DNA of 64,000 nt. It comes from Bradyrhizobium betae (GTDB lineage Bacteria > Pseudomonadota > Alphaproteobacteria > Rhizobiales > Xanthobacteraceae). The stretch's first letter is position 1. The number at the start of each line of letters is the position of its first letter. The notes beneath the pieces were generated by a model. That model saw only the letters and a program-made list of their open reading frames with translations, was not told where the DNA came from and ran no database searches. Both the position numbers and the translations under genes were made by a program. Shown here one piece after another: positions 1 through 7,700 of this stretch. Where the stretch lies: contig NZ_MZXW01000054.1 in NCBI RefSeq assembly GCF_004123905.1, forward strand, positions 62,001-126,000, written 5' to 3'.

Positions 1-254
1 CCGGTGCTCAAAGTGACGTTGATGCTTCCGGCGTCGGCGACGCGGCCCGACGCCGTCACCGCGGCGCTGCTCGAGGCGATCTGACCGTTATTGATGCCGA
101 TCGCGACGGTCGCGCCGTTGCCGCAGGTCTCGCTCGATGACGAGATGCGGACATTCCATGCGCCGTCGAAGGTGGAGCCCGCAGCATCGGCCTGCGCGAG
201 CGGGAAGGCGATAGCGACAATGGTGGCGAAGAGACCTTTACGAAATCCGTTCAT
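1..254 (-). CDS. Exported small protein of unknown function, C-terminus cut by window edge
   Basis: The reading frame starts at the ATG at 254 and runs off the left edge without a stop, so 84 residues are visible. It begins with a short basic stretch and a hydrophobic segment ending near AQADAA, which reads as a Sec signal peptide. The next part (STFDGAWNVRISSS, then a Cys at about residue 43) resembles small periplasmic proteins that are common in Bradyrhizobium and have no assigned role. That resemblance is from memory. It is transcribed away from the neighbouring DUF2147 gene's terminator. No function is proposed. Confidence 0.6.
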   Translation of the reverse strand, partial: MNGFRKGLFATIVAIAFPLAQADAAGSTFDGAWNVRISSSSETCGNGATVAIGINNGQIASSSAAVTASGRVADAGSINVTLST

Positions 255-382
255 GACACGCCCCTTGGGTTGACCATGCGGGGATCGTGACATGGGCGTG
301 GAACCCGTGATGTGAGGATTGTCACGCGCACCGGGGTCTGTGCGAGGTAGCGCACCATGCAAAGACACCGCGGCCAAAAGCA

Positions 383-409
383 AAGGGGGCCCGGATCACG
401 GGCCCCCTT
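383..409 (-). terminator. Rho-independent terminator of the DUF2147 gene
   Basis: A perfect 11-bp GC-rich stem (383-393 with 399-409) has a 5-nt loop. On the minus strand it is followed by a T-rich stretch. It sits 29 bases beyond the stop codon of the gene at 438-1343. Confidence 0.8.
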
Positions 410-437
410 GTCCTCGGTCAGGGTATCGAAGCCGAAC

Positions 438-1343
438 TCAGTTCACCCGCGTCCAGGTCTGGCCGCCGCAGAACATGCCGCCAAAGGCACAGCCCTGCAC
501 GCGCAGGCGGTCGGTGCCCTTCAGCGTAACTGTGGAGTCGTAGGTCGAGCCGGTGTTGGGATCGAGGATGCGGCCGGACCATTTCGGGTCCTTGTTCTGA
601 TCCTTGCCGGGCTTCATGTTGATCAGGACCTGCTCGCCGTTCTGGTTCGATTTGCTGTCAACCGAATAGCCACAGAGATTGTTGCCGCATTGTTCGATGC
701 GGACCTTGCCTTCCTTCTCCTCGGTGAGCCAGACGCCGAGCGGCGAATTGGGATCGCGCGCGGTGGTCGCCGCGGGAGCGGGCGGGGCGACGGCTGCCGC
801 CTGAACGGGGGCAGGGGCCGGAGCGGGAGCAGGTGGGGGCGGCGGCGCCGGGGGCGCGGCAGCCACGGTCGGAGCCGGCGGCGGAGGCGGTGCGGGCGGC
901 ACCGCAGCGGTCGTCGGGGCGGCGCTTGGAGCCGGTTGAGGTGGCGGCACAAGCGCGTCTTCGGTTGGAGTATTGTTGGCCGTAGCGGCCGGAGCCGCCG
1001 GCGGGGCAGGAGGCGCCACGGCCGCGGGAGCCTGGACAGGGGCCGGATCGGCTACCGCAGGCGCGGCGACAGGTGCCGGCGCGGGATTGGCCGGCGGCTG
1101 CGGCTCAGCCTTGGGATCAGCCTTGGCCTGTGTCTGCGGGTCGGCTTTCGGGGCGCCCTTGCTATCGTTTTTGGCCTTCTTGGCCTTGCCCTGACCGGTG
1201 TTGTCGTAGACGCCGGGGATCTGCACCGTGCCGCGGTCGGGATCGATCCGGATGGTACGCCCGCCATATTCGAAAGTGTACTGCGCTTGCGCTGCGGTGC
1301 TCGCCAACAAAAGGAATGCGGCCGTGGCCAACAGCTTCCTCAT
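438..1343 (-). CDS. Exported DUF2147-domain protein with long Pro/Ala-rich linker
   Basis: This is a 301-residue protein. Residues 1-20 are a Sec signal peptide (MRKLLATAAFLLLASTAAQA). Residues about 40-195 are a low-complexity Ala/Pro-rich linker. Residues about 202-301 form a DUF2147-type domain: it starts LGVWLTEEKEGKVRI, has paired cysteines (CGNNLCGY and GCAFGGMFC) and ends GQTWTR. DUF2147 proteins are periplasmic or surface proteins of unknown role, some of them fatty-acid-binding-like. The linker may let the domain span the periplasm or cell wall, which is inference. The start is supported by an AGGAGA ribosome binding site. A CRP-type palindrome lies 62 bp upstream and a strong terminator follows the gene, so it is probably monocistronic. 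Confidence 0.8.
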   Translation of the reverse strand: MRKLLATAAFLLLASTAAQAQYTFEYGGRTIRIDPDRGTVQIPGVYDNTGQGKAKKAKNDSKGAPKADPQTQAKADPKAEPQPPANPAPAPVAAPAVADPAPVQAPAAVAPPAPPAAPAATANNTPTEDALVPPPQPAPSAAPTTAAVPPAPPPPPAPTVAAAPPAPPPPPAPAPAPAPVQAAAVAPPAPAATTARDPNSPLGVWLTEEKEGKVRIEQCGNNLCGYSVDSKSNQNGEQVLINMKPGKDQNKDPKWSGRILDPNTGSTYDSTVTLKGTDRLRVQGCAFGGMFCGGQTWTRVN

Positions 1344-1404
1344 TTCGCATCTCCTGAACAGGTGGTCCCCGCACCGACGCTTACGCCCCGGTTCGATTGC
1401 AGAA

Positions 1405-1420
1405 AGTGATCTAGATCACT
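1405..1420. promoter_or_regulatory. Perfect 16-bp palindrome, CRP/FNR-family-like operator
   Basis: The sequence AGTGATCTAGATCACT is fully self-complementary. It fits the CRP-family layout GTGA-N6-TCAC. It lies 62 bp upstream of the DUF2147 start codon and 95 bp beyond the stop of the pheC-like gene, so the DUF2147 gene is the likely target. Confidence 0.5.
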
Positions 1421-1514
1421 GTTGTCCGTATGAGTCGTGCTCCCTCCGGTTCGGGTTCAATGCGCCCGGAACCCGTCCACAATTTGGCCGAGGCAGGCGT
1501 CGGGACGACGCGAG

Positions 1515-2309
1515 CTAGTCAAACCAGGCGGCGTAGATCTTCTTGTAGCTGCCGTCTTCCATCGAGATGTGCAGCCACTGGTCGACGAAGGCCTTGAACG
1601 CCATGTCGCGCTGGAGCCAGTAGGCCTTCTCGGAGAAGTCGAACGGCTTTTCGGGATGCACCGCGCAGAGCACGCCTTGATGCTGCTTCTGCTGGTAGCG
1701 GGTCTCGGAGGCGTCCGTCATCATCAGATCGGCATTGCCCTTGGCGATCTCGTCGAAGATCACGGTGTTGTCGGAAAAGACGTTGATCTCGGCGTCCTTG
1801 ATATTGGCGCGCGCAAAGCGTTCGTTGGTGCCGCCGGGATTGACGATGACGCGCGTGCCCTTCTTGTCGATGTCGGCGATGCTCTGGTACTTGTCGACAT
1901 CGGCGCAGCGCGCGATCGGCGTCTTGCCCTCGCGCATGATCGGCATCGTGAAGTAACCCTTCTTCTGCCGGTCGAGCGTGACCGAGACGCCGCCCATCGC
2001 GATGTCGAACTGGTCGGCCTCAAAATCCTTCATCAGCTTCGGCCAGGCGGTCGGCACGTATTCGACCTTGACGCCGAGTGCCTTAGCCAGGGCTTCGGCC
2101 ATGTCGACGTCGAAGCCTGTGAATTGCTGGGTGGCCTTATCGAGATAGGTGAAGGGCTTGTAGTCGCCGGTCATGCCGACGCGCAAAGTGCCTCGCTTCA
2201 TGATGTCGTCGAGGCGCGAGGGCGCCGCCTGCTGCGCGTGCGCCGAAAGGTTCATCAGCAACGCCACGGCCAATGCCGCCAAAATTCGAACGGATATTCG
2301 AACGGTCAT
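1515..2309 (-). CDS. pheC: Periplasmic cyclohexadienyl (prephenate/arogenate) dehydratase, PheC type
   Basis: This is a 264-residue protein with a signal peptide (residues 1-25) and an extracellular solute-binding-protein fold. It looks like a family 3 ABC binding protein. However, long stretches match what I remember of Pseudomonas PheC, the secreted enzyme that evolved from that fold: TGDYKPF at 47-53, PTAWPKLMKDF at 86-96, REGKTPIARC at 126-135, VNPGGTNERFARAN at 156-169 and HPEKPFDFSEKAY at 218-230. Glu202 in MTDASETRYQ sits where the catalytic acid of PheC lies. The enzyme would convert prephenate to phenylpyruvate, or arogenate to phenylalanine, in the periplasm. No permease or ATPase gene is adjacent, which also argues against a transport role. 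The alternative is a plain polar amino acid binding protein. Confidence 0.7.
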   Translation of the reverse strand: MTVRISVRILAALAVALLMNLSAHAQQAAPSRLDDIMKRGTLRVGMTGDYKPFTYLDKATQQFTGFDVDMAEALAKALGVKVEYVPTAWPKLMKDFEADQFDIAMGGVSVTLDRQKKGYFTMPIMREGKTPIARCADVDKYQSIADIDKKGTRVIVNPGGTNERFARANIKDAEINVFSDNTVIFDEIAKGNADLMMTDASETRYQQKQHQGVLCAVHPEKPFDFSEKAYWLQRDMAFKAFVDQWLHISMEDGSYKKIYAAWFD

Positions 2310-2370
2310 CTCTTCTCCACCCAGGCCCGAGCTGTCATTGTGCAGCTTCTCAGACGTGGATTTAGACCAG

Positions 2371-2907
2371 ATGCCCGAATTGAAAGGAAGCCCTCAGGTG
2401 ACGATCTCGATGTACGAGGCCTCGGTCGGCCTCTTCGTGCCGTATTTGCGCAACCTGTCCGTGCTGCTCGACAAGGGCGTGGCCTATGCCGAGACCCGCA
2501 AGTTCAATCCGGCGGTCCTGCTCGGGATGCGCATGGCGCCGAACATGTACGATCTGGCGCAGCAGGTCGGCGAGGCCTGCCGCCACGCCACCGTCGCGCC
2601 GGCCTTGCTGGCGCAGTGCGAGCCGGTGGCGCTGCCGGCGCTGGAGCACGATATGGCCGGACTTCAGGCGCGGATTGCGACGTCGATCGAATTCATTGAA
2701 AGCCTGCCGCGCGCCGAGATCGATGCGTCAGCGGAGCTGAAGGTCTTCTTCAGGCTCAAGAATGGCACCGAGCTGCCCTTTAACGGGCGGACGCTGCTGC
2801 TCACCAACAGCGTCCCGCAGTTCTTCTTTCACGTCACGACCGCCTACGACTTGTTACGGCACGCAGGCGTCGAGCTCGTGAAGAAGGACTTTCTCGGGCG
2901 GAAGTGA
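2371..2907 (+). CDS. DUF1993 family protein
   Basis: A 178-residue cytoplasmic protein of the DUF1993 family, recognised from the N-terminal pattern TISMYEASVGLFVPYLRNL and the C-terminal FFFHVTTAYDLLRHAGVE. Family members have a DinB-like helical bundle shape and no firmly established reaction. The frame is open upstream to 2173 across the divergent pheC-like promoter, so I chose the ATG at 2371. A GTG at 2398 that gives VTISMYEAS directly is a realistic alternative. The gene is divergent from the pheC-like gene and converges on the gene ending at 2911, only 3 bases away. Confidence 0.75.
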   Translation: MPELKGSPQVTISMYEASVGLFVPYLRNLSVLLDKGVAYAETRKFNPAVLLGMRMAPNMYDLAQQVGEACRHATVAPALLAQCEPVALPALEHDMAGLQARIATSIEFIESLPRAEIDASAELKVFFRLKNGTELPFNGRTLLLTNSVPQFFFHVTTAYDLLRHAGVELVKKDFLGRK

Positions 2908-2910
2908 CTT

Positions 2911-3399
2911 CTACGCTTCGCCCTTGCGCTCGTAATCGGCAAGCGAGCTGCGGCCGGCGATCTCGCTGCGCAGCAGCTCGAAACGCCTGTTCGCCTCGTG
3001 CTCCTGCGCGTCGACGAAATGCACGGCGGCCTCGCTGGTCATGGGGCCGCTGACCACGGGCGTGGATTGCTCGCCGATGGTCTCGTGGACGTAGAACTGG
3101 CCGTCATCGCCGCGATGGACCGTCCATTTCAGGCGGATCGCCACCATCGGCCCGGGGCCGACCTTGCTGTAGCCGTCGGCATCGGTGTGGTCAGGCACGA
3201 GCGGCTGCTCCTCGACCACGGGATGGTCGTCATGCTCGTCGGCCACATGATGTTCTTCGACGGTCGGTTGCTCACCGACAACCAGGATCTCGGTCTCGCG
3301 GATGATCTCGGTTTCGCGGACAACGAGAGCGGGCTCGGGGTGCTCCAAAATGCTGGCGATGGTCGCCAGCGCGTGGTCGGTCGGGTCGATCTCTGACAA
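2911..3399 (-). CDS. Unknown acidic protein of 162 residues
   Basis: I do not recognise a characterised family. The N-terminal half is rich in Glu, Val and His (for example VVEEQPLVPDHTDADG). The C-terminal half looks folded (GPMVAIRLKWTVHRGDDGQFYVHETI) and ends in a charged helix. There is no signal peptide or membrane segment. The start is a TTG at 3399, supported by a GGAGG ribosome binding site eight bases upstream. An ATG in that same stretch is in another frame. The gene stands alone on the minus strand. Confidence 0.55.
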   Translation of the reverse strand: MSEIDPTDHALATIASILEHPEPALVVRETEIIRETEILVVGEQPTVEEHHVADEHDDHPVVEEQPLVPDHTDADGYSKVGPGPMVAIRLKWTVHRGDDGQFYVHETIGEQSTPVVSGPMTSEAAVHFVDAQEHEANRRFELLRSEIAGRSSLADYERKGEA

Positions 3400-3528
3400 G
3401 GGTCCATCCTCCAGCTCGACGCGGCCGGCAAGTCTGTCCCACTGCCGCCGCGGCCGGACTTATTACACGGGTTTGATTAAGGCCGAGTTGGGGCTCGATC
3501 TGCACCAAAATGGGACGCTTTCTGGCGT

Positions 3529-3561
3529 TCCGAAGGCGGGCGGGTTAGCCGTCCGCCTTCG
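3529..3561 (-). terminator. Terminator of the carbohydrate ABC / hydroxyacid dehydrogenase operon
   Basis: A 10-bp perfect inverted repeat (3529-3538 and 3552-3561) with a 13-nt loop sits just past the stop codon at 3570 of the last gene in the minus-strand operon. Confidence 0.65.
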
Positions 3562-3569
3562 GATTAGCA

Positions 3570-4559
3570 TCAGCCGAGCACGTCCTGATTGATGATGTTC
3601 TGACGGATAGGATCGCCATCCAGAACGCTCAAAATGTTGCGCGCGGTCTGCTCGCTCATACGCTGGACCGCCTCGACGGTGACGCCAGCGACATGCGGGG
3701 CCATGATGACGTTGGGCAGCGCGAACAGCGCGTTGCTGACCGGGGGCGGCTCCACCTCGAACACGTCGATGCCGGCACCGGCGAGTTTTCCGGACGTCAG
3801 CGCGTCGTACAGTGCCGCTTCCTTCACGATGCCGCCGCGCGCGGTGTTGATGAGATAGGATTTCGGCTTCATCCGGCCGATCCTGGCCGCGTCAAACAGG
3901 CCGACCGTTTCCGGCGTCTTCGGGCAGTGGATGGTGACGAAGTCGGCATTCGGCAGCGCGGCGTCGAGATCAGCGACGGGCTCGCAGCCGGCTGCCTTGA
4001 TGTCGGCGGCGGGTTTGAAGGGATCGTAGACCTGCACCTTCATCTCCATCGCCTGGCAACGCTTGGCGGTGCGGGTGCCGATGCGGCCGAAGCCTATGAT
4101 CAGCACGGTCTTGACGTAGAGATCGAACGGCAGCATGCCGAGCCGGTTGGCCCATTGGCCGTCCTTGACGCAGGCGTGCATTTCATTGGCGCGCTTGGCC
4201 AGCGTCAGCATCATGAACAGCGCCTGCTCGGCGACCGAGGGCGAGTTGGCGCTGCCTGCGACCATCAGCGGCACCTTGCGGCGGGAGAGGGCGGGCACGT
4301 CGACGGCGTCATAGCCGACGCCGATGCGGGTCACCACTTTCATGTCCCTGGACGCTTCGAGCTCGGTCTCGCCAAAGGCGGTGGCGCCGAGCGCCACGCC
4401 ATGCACCGGCGCATGGCTCTTCAGCAAGGCCTCGAAATCCTTGGCGGAGATCAGGTTGGGAAACTCGACGAGCTCGATATCGTCCCGCTGGGTGAGGAGG
4501 GTGCGTGCCCCTTGCGACAAAGTTTGTGTAACGAAAATCTTCTTCTTGTTGGTCGCCAT
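3570..4559 (-). CDS. D-isomer-specific 2-hydroxyacid dehydrogenase
   Basis: A 329-residue NAD-dependent dehydrogenase of the SerA/lactate/glyoxylate reductase superfamily. The Rossmann fingerprint is VLIIGFGRIGTRTAKR. The catalytic Arg is in NTARGGIV, and the catalytic His is in MAPHVAG near the C-terminus. It lacks the long C-terminal regulatory (ACT) domain of many SerA enzymes, so a role in sugar-acid or hydroxyacid catabolism fits better than serine synthesis. It is the last gene of the ABC operon, 34 bases after the ATPase gene. The substrate may therefore derive from whatever the transporter imports (inference). An upstream ATG at 4616 is in frame, but a GGGGAG site just before 4559 marks MATNKKKIF as the start. 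Confidence 0.85.
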   Translation of the reverse strand: MATNKKKIFVTQTLSQGARTLLTQRDDIELVEFPNLISAKDFEALLKSHAPVHGVALGATAFGETELEASRDMKVVTRIGVGYDAVDVPALSRRKVPLMVAGSANSPSVAEQALFMMLTLAKRANEMHACVKDGQWANRLGMLPFDLYVKTVLIIGFGRIGTRTAKRCQAMEMKVQVYDPFKPAADIKAAGCEPVADLDAALPNADFVTIHCPKTPETVGLFDAARIGRMKPKSYLINTARGGIVKEAALYDALTSGKLAGAGIDVFEVEPPPVSNALFALPNVIMAPHVAGVTVEAVQRMSEQTARNILSVLDGDPIRQNIINQDVLG

Positions 4560-4593
4560 TGCTCCCCGCCTGCTTGCGTTTCTTGGACCGGCA

Positions 4594-5694
4594 TCACAGC
4601 ACGACGCCGGTCTCATCGTTTAGCAGGTGCATGTTATTAAGGTCCATCGCCAAACGCATGGGAGCCCCGTCCTTGGCGCCGGCATTGGGATCGACGCGGC
4701 CGCAGATCGGCGTGCCCTCGAGGCCGAAATAGACCAGGGTCTCCATCCCCATCGGCTCGGTGACGTCGAGCACGGTATCGAAGGTTTCGACGCCCGGCTC
4801 CAGATGCGCATGCGACTCGGTGAGGTGCTCGGGCCGGATGCCGAGCAGCAGCTTCTCGCTGCGCGGCAGCGCGTTGTAGCGGGCGGCGCGGGCCGGCGGC
4901 AGCGGGAAGGCGATGCGGTCTGTGAGGCGAATCTGAACTGTGCCGCCAACGTCCTCGAGCCGGCACGGGATAAAGTTCATCGCGGGCGAGCCGATGAAGC
5001 CGGCAACGAAACGCGTTGCCGGCTTGTGGTAGAGTTCGTTCGGTGTGCCGATCTGCTCGATGCGGCCCTTGTTCATGACGACCACGCGGTCGGCCAATGT
5101 CATCGCCTCGACCTGGTCGTGGGTGACGTAGACCGTGGTGGTGCGCACCTTCTGGTGTACCTTCTTGATCTCGATCCGCATCTGCACCCGCAGTTTTGCG
5201 TCGAGATTGGACAGCGGCTCGTCGAACAGGAAAACCTTTGGATTACGCACGATGGCGCGCCCCATGGCGACGCGCTGGCGCTGGCCGCCGGAGAGCTGTT
5301 TGGGTTTGCGGTCGATCAAATCGGTGATGTCGAGCAGCCGGGCGGCTTCCGTCACCCGCGCCTTGATCTCGGCCTTCGGGTAGTGCTTCAGGCGCAGCCC
5401 GAACGACATGTTCTCGGCGACCGTCATGTGCGGATAGAGCGCGTAGTTCTGGAACACCATCGCGATGTCACGGTCCTTCGGCGGCACGTCGTTGACGACG
5501 TCGCCACCGATCATGATGTCGCCGTCGCTGATGTCCTCCAACCCCGCGATCATGCGAAGCGTGGTCGACTTGCCGCAGCCGGAAGGGCCAACCAGCACGA
5601 TGAACTCATGGTCGGCGATATCGAGATCGATGCCGCGCACGGCCTCGACATCGTCGTAACGCTTGACCACCTTCCGCAATGCAACGTCAGCCAT
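4594..5694 (-). CDS. Carbohydrate ABC transporter ATP-binding protein (UgpC/MsmK/MalK type)
   Basis: A 366-residue ATPase. Walker A is GPSGCGKST at about residues 36-44, the Q-loop/helical part includes MVFQNYALYPHMTV, the signature is LSGGQRQRVAMGRAI, and Walker B is VFLFDEPLSNLDAKLR. The C-terminal 120 residues form the OB-type regulatory domain of MalK-like ATPases (LLGIRPEHL, then ETLVYFGLEGTPICGRV). It energises sugar or sugar-alcohol uptake with the two permeases encoded just upstream; the gap to the preceding permease gene is 6 bases. MalK-like ATPases are sometimes shared among several transporters, but here the gene sits inside a complete operon. Confidence 0.9.
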   Translation of the reverse strand: MADVALRKVVKRYDDVEAVRGIDLDIADHEFIVLVGPSGCGKSTTLRMIAGLEDISDGDIMIGGDVVNDVPPKDRDIAMVFQNYALYPHMTVAENMSFGLRLKHYPKAEIKARVTEAARLLDITDLIDRKPKQLSGGQRQRVAMGRAIVRNPKVFLFDEPLSNLDAKLRVQMRIEIKKVHQKVRTTTVYVTHDQVEAMTLADRVVVMNKGRIEQIGTPNELYHKPATRFVAGFIGSPAMNFIPCRLEDVGGTVQIRLTDRIAFPLPPARAARYNALPRSEKLLLGIRPEHLTESHAHLEPGVETFDTVLDVTEPMGMETLVYFGLEGTPICGRVDPNAGAKDGAPMRLAMDLNNMHLLNDETGVVL

Positions 5695-5700
5695 GAGGTC

Positions 5701-6612
5701 TCAACCCTTTGTCGCGCCGGCGGTCAGGCCGGCAATGTAGTAGTCCATCAGGAAGGCGTAGATGACCAGCGGCGGGGCCGCGCCGAGCAGCGCGCCGGTC
5801 ATGATCTGCCCCCAGTTGAAGACGTCGCCCTTGATCAGGGTGGTGGTGATGCCGACCGGCAGCACGAGCTGATCGATGGATGTCGTGAACACCAGCGGAT
5901 AGAGGAACTGGGCCCAGGACACGGTGAAGGCGAAGATGGTCGCGGCGATCAGCCCCGGCAGCGCCACCGGAATGAAGATCCGGGTCAGGGTCTGGAGCCA
6001 CGAGGCACCGTCGATGAGGGCGGCTTCATCGAGCTCCTTCGGGATCGAGGCGAAATAGCCGATCATGATCCAGGTGCAGAATGGCACGGTCAGTGTCGGA
6101 TAGATGAACACCAGCACGTACCACCGGTTGAGAAGGGTAATGCCAGTGAAGTCCTGGATCACCGCCAGCATCTTGAACAACGGAATGAATAGCAGGCTGT
6201 CCGGGATCAGGTAGGTGAGAAAGACGCCGGTCGCGAGCGTCGCCGAGCCCCAGAACTTCATGCGCGCCAATGCGAACGCCGCGGGGATGCTGATCAGCAT
6301 CGTCACGATCACGACGATGATCGAGATCATCGACGAGTTCCAGAAGAACCGCAGAAACTGGTTCGAGGTCAGCAGTTCGACATAGTTCGACAGAGTGGGG
6401 TGAAACACCCACCATGGGTTGGTCGCCGCCGAGATCTCCGCGCTGCTCTTGAGCGAGGTGATCAGCATGTAGACCGGCGGCGTCAGGAAGAAGATCGCAA
6501 ACAGAATCAGGAAGAAGTAGGACCAGCGCAGCGCCCATGTCCGGTCCCGGCTCATGCTCCTGAGTTTGACCTTGCGGGAAGGGCCAGCCTTGTCGATCGC
6601 GAGCGTGCTCAT
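5701..6612 (-). CDS. Carbohydrate ABC transporter permease (MalG-like)
   Basis: A 303-residue inner membrane protein with about six hydrophobic segments, starting with WALRWSYFFLILFAIFF. The EAA loop that docks on the ATPase reads ELDEAALIDGASWLQTLTRI, followed by FIPVALPG. It overlaps the previous permease gene by sharing bases in a TGATG stop/start, so the two are translationally coupled. It belongs to the MalFGK2-type importer encoded here. Confidence 0.9.
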   Translation of the reverse strand: MSTLAIDKAGPSRKVKLRSMSRDRTWALRWSYFFLILFAIFFLTPPVYMLITSLKSSAEISAATNPWWVFHPTLSNYVELLTSNQFLRFFWNSSMISIIVVIVTMLISIPAAFALARMKFWGSATLATGVFLTYLIPDSLLFIPLFKMLAVIQDFTGITLLNRWYVLVFIYPTLTVPFCTWIMIGYFASIPKELDEAALIDGASWLQTLTRIFIPVALPGLIAATIFAFTVSWAQFLYPLVFTTSIDQLVLPVGITTTLIKGDVFNWGQIMTGALLGAAPPLVIYAFLMDYYIAGLTAGATKG

Positions 6613-7553
6613 CAGGCTTCGTTCCCACGTTTGTTGACATCGCGCAGGATGAAGATCGCGGCGACGGCGAGGATCGGCACCATGAACAGCGAGACGCAGG
6701 CGCCGAGCGGGATGTCACTGCTCTGGATGCCGACCTGGAACGCCCAGGTGGCGAACAGATGGGTCCGGTCGAGCGGGCCGCCGGAAGTGAGGATCCGCAC
6801 GATGTCGAAATTGGCGAAGGTGACGATCAGCGAGAACAGGGTGGTGATCGCGATGATGTTGCGCATCATGGGCAAGGTGATGTGCCAGATCTTCTGCCAC
6901 CAATTGGCGCCGTCGATCGACGCCGCCTCATAGAGCTGGTCCGGCACGGATTTCAGCGCGGCCAGATACATGATCAGGAAGAATGGCGCGCCGTACCAGA
7001 CGTTGACGAGGATGACGGAGAAGCGCGCCCAGAAGGTGTCACCGAGCCACGGGATCGGACCGACGCCGAAGAAGGAGAGCGTGTAGTTGAACGCGCTGTA
7101 GGACGGATCGAACAGCCACAACCAGGCCAGCGTGCTCATCGCTGGCGGGATCACCCAGGGCACCAGCAGCATGCCGCGCCATTTGCGTTGCTTTTTGCCC
7201 GGAATATTGTGGACGAAATGCGCGACGATGAAGCCGATCAGCGCCTTGAAGATCACGGCGGTGATCGCGAAAATGCAGGACTGCTTCACCACCATCCAGA
7301 ACGTCTCGCGCTTGAACAGGAAGGTGAAATTGCCGAGGCCGACGAATTTCGTCATCGCCTTGTTCAGCGTCGCCAAATAGAGCGAATAGAAGGCGGGATA
7401 GAGCACGAGCATCGTGATCAGGAGGATCAGCGGCAGCGTCAGGAAGAACGCCACGGTCGATTTGCGCCCGAGCACATTGCGCAGGCTCGCACCTTTCTTG
7501 CGCGGACTGACAGCACGGGCGAGGCGGCCTTGCTCAACGACGACATCAGCCAT
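6612..7553 (-). CDS. Carbohydrate ABC transporter permease (MalF-like)
   Basis: A 313-residue inner membrane protein with about six membrane segments. The first follows a basic N-terminal tail (STVAFFLTLPLILLITMLV). The EAA loop is YEAASIDGANWWQKIWHI, followed by TLPMM. It forms the heterodimeric channel with the permease encoded next. It starts 147 bases after the binding-protein gene, a gap that holds a stem-loop. Confidence 0.9.
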   Translation of the reverse strand: MADVVVEQGRLARAVSPRKKGASLRNVLGRKSTVAFFLTLPLILLITMLVLYPAFYSLYLATLNKAMTKFVGLGNFTFLFKRETFWMVVKQSCIFAITAVIFKALIGFIVAHFVHNIPGKKQRKWRGMLLVPWVIPPAMSTLAWLWLFDPSYSAFNYTLSFFGVGPIPWLGDTFWARFSVILVNVWYGAPFFLIMYLAALKSVPDQLYEAASIDGANWWQKIWHITLPMMRNIIAITTLFSLIVTFANFDIVRILTSGGPLDRTHLFATWAFQVGIQSSDIPLGACVSLFMVPILAVAAIFILRDVNKRGNEA

Positions 7554-7654
7554 GAGTCAAACTTTCTGGATCAAGCTCTCTTGCGGAAGGTCCAACGGTG
7601 AAGCCGGCGACCGGTCGGCTTCATTGGCATGCGGACGGAAGGAGGGCGCGCCTC

Positions 7655-7684
7655 GGCGGCTCATGCGAGAGGGCATGAACCGCC
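7655..7684 (-). promoter_or_regulatory. Stem-loop between binding-protein and permease genes
   Basis: A 12-bp stem with one mismatch (7655-7666 with 7673-7684) and a 6-nt loop begins 16 bases after the stop of the binding-protein gene. No strong U tract follows. Such hairpins commonly protect the upstream mRNA, so that the binding protein is made in excess over the membrane parts. Confidence 0.55.
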
Positions 7685-7700
7685 GTGGCACACACCCGGC

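Noticed and set aside
357..1409. A 350-codon rightward frame across the DUF2147 gene
   Set aside because: It is Arg/Gly-rich antisense of the Ala/Pro linker and crosses the terminator of the real gene.
3129..3508. Leftward frames offset from the gene at 2911-3399, one with an ATG inside its ribosome binding region
   Set aside because: Their translations are Arg/Ser/Pro-rich without structure. The GGAGG spacing fits the TTG start of the annotated frame.
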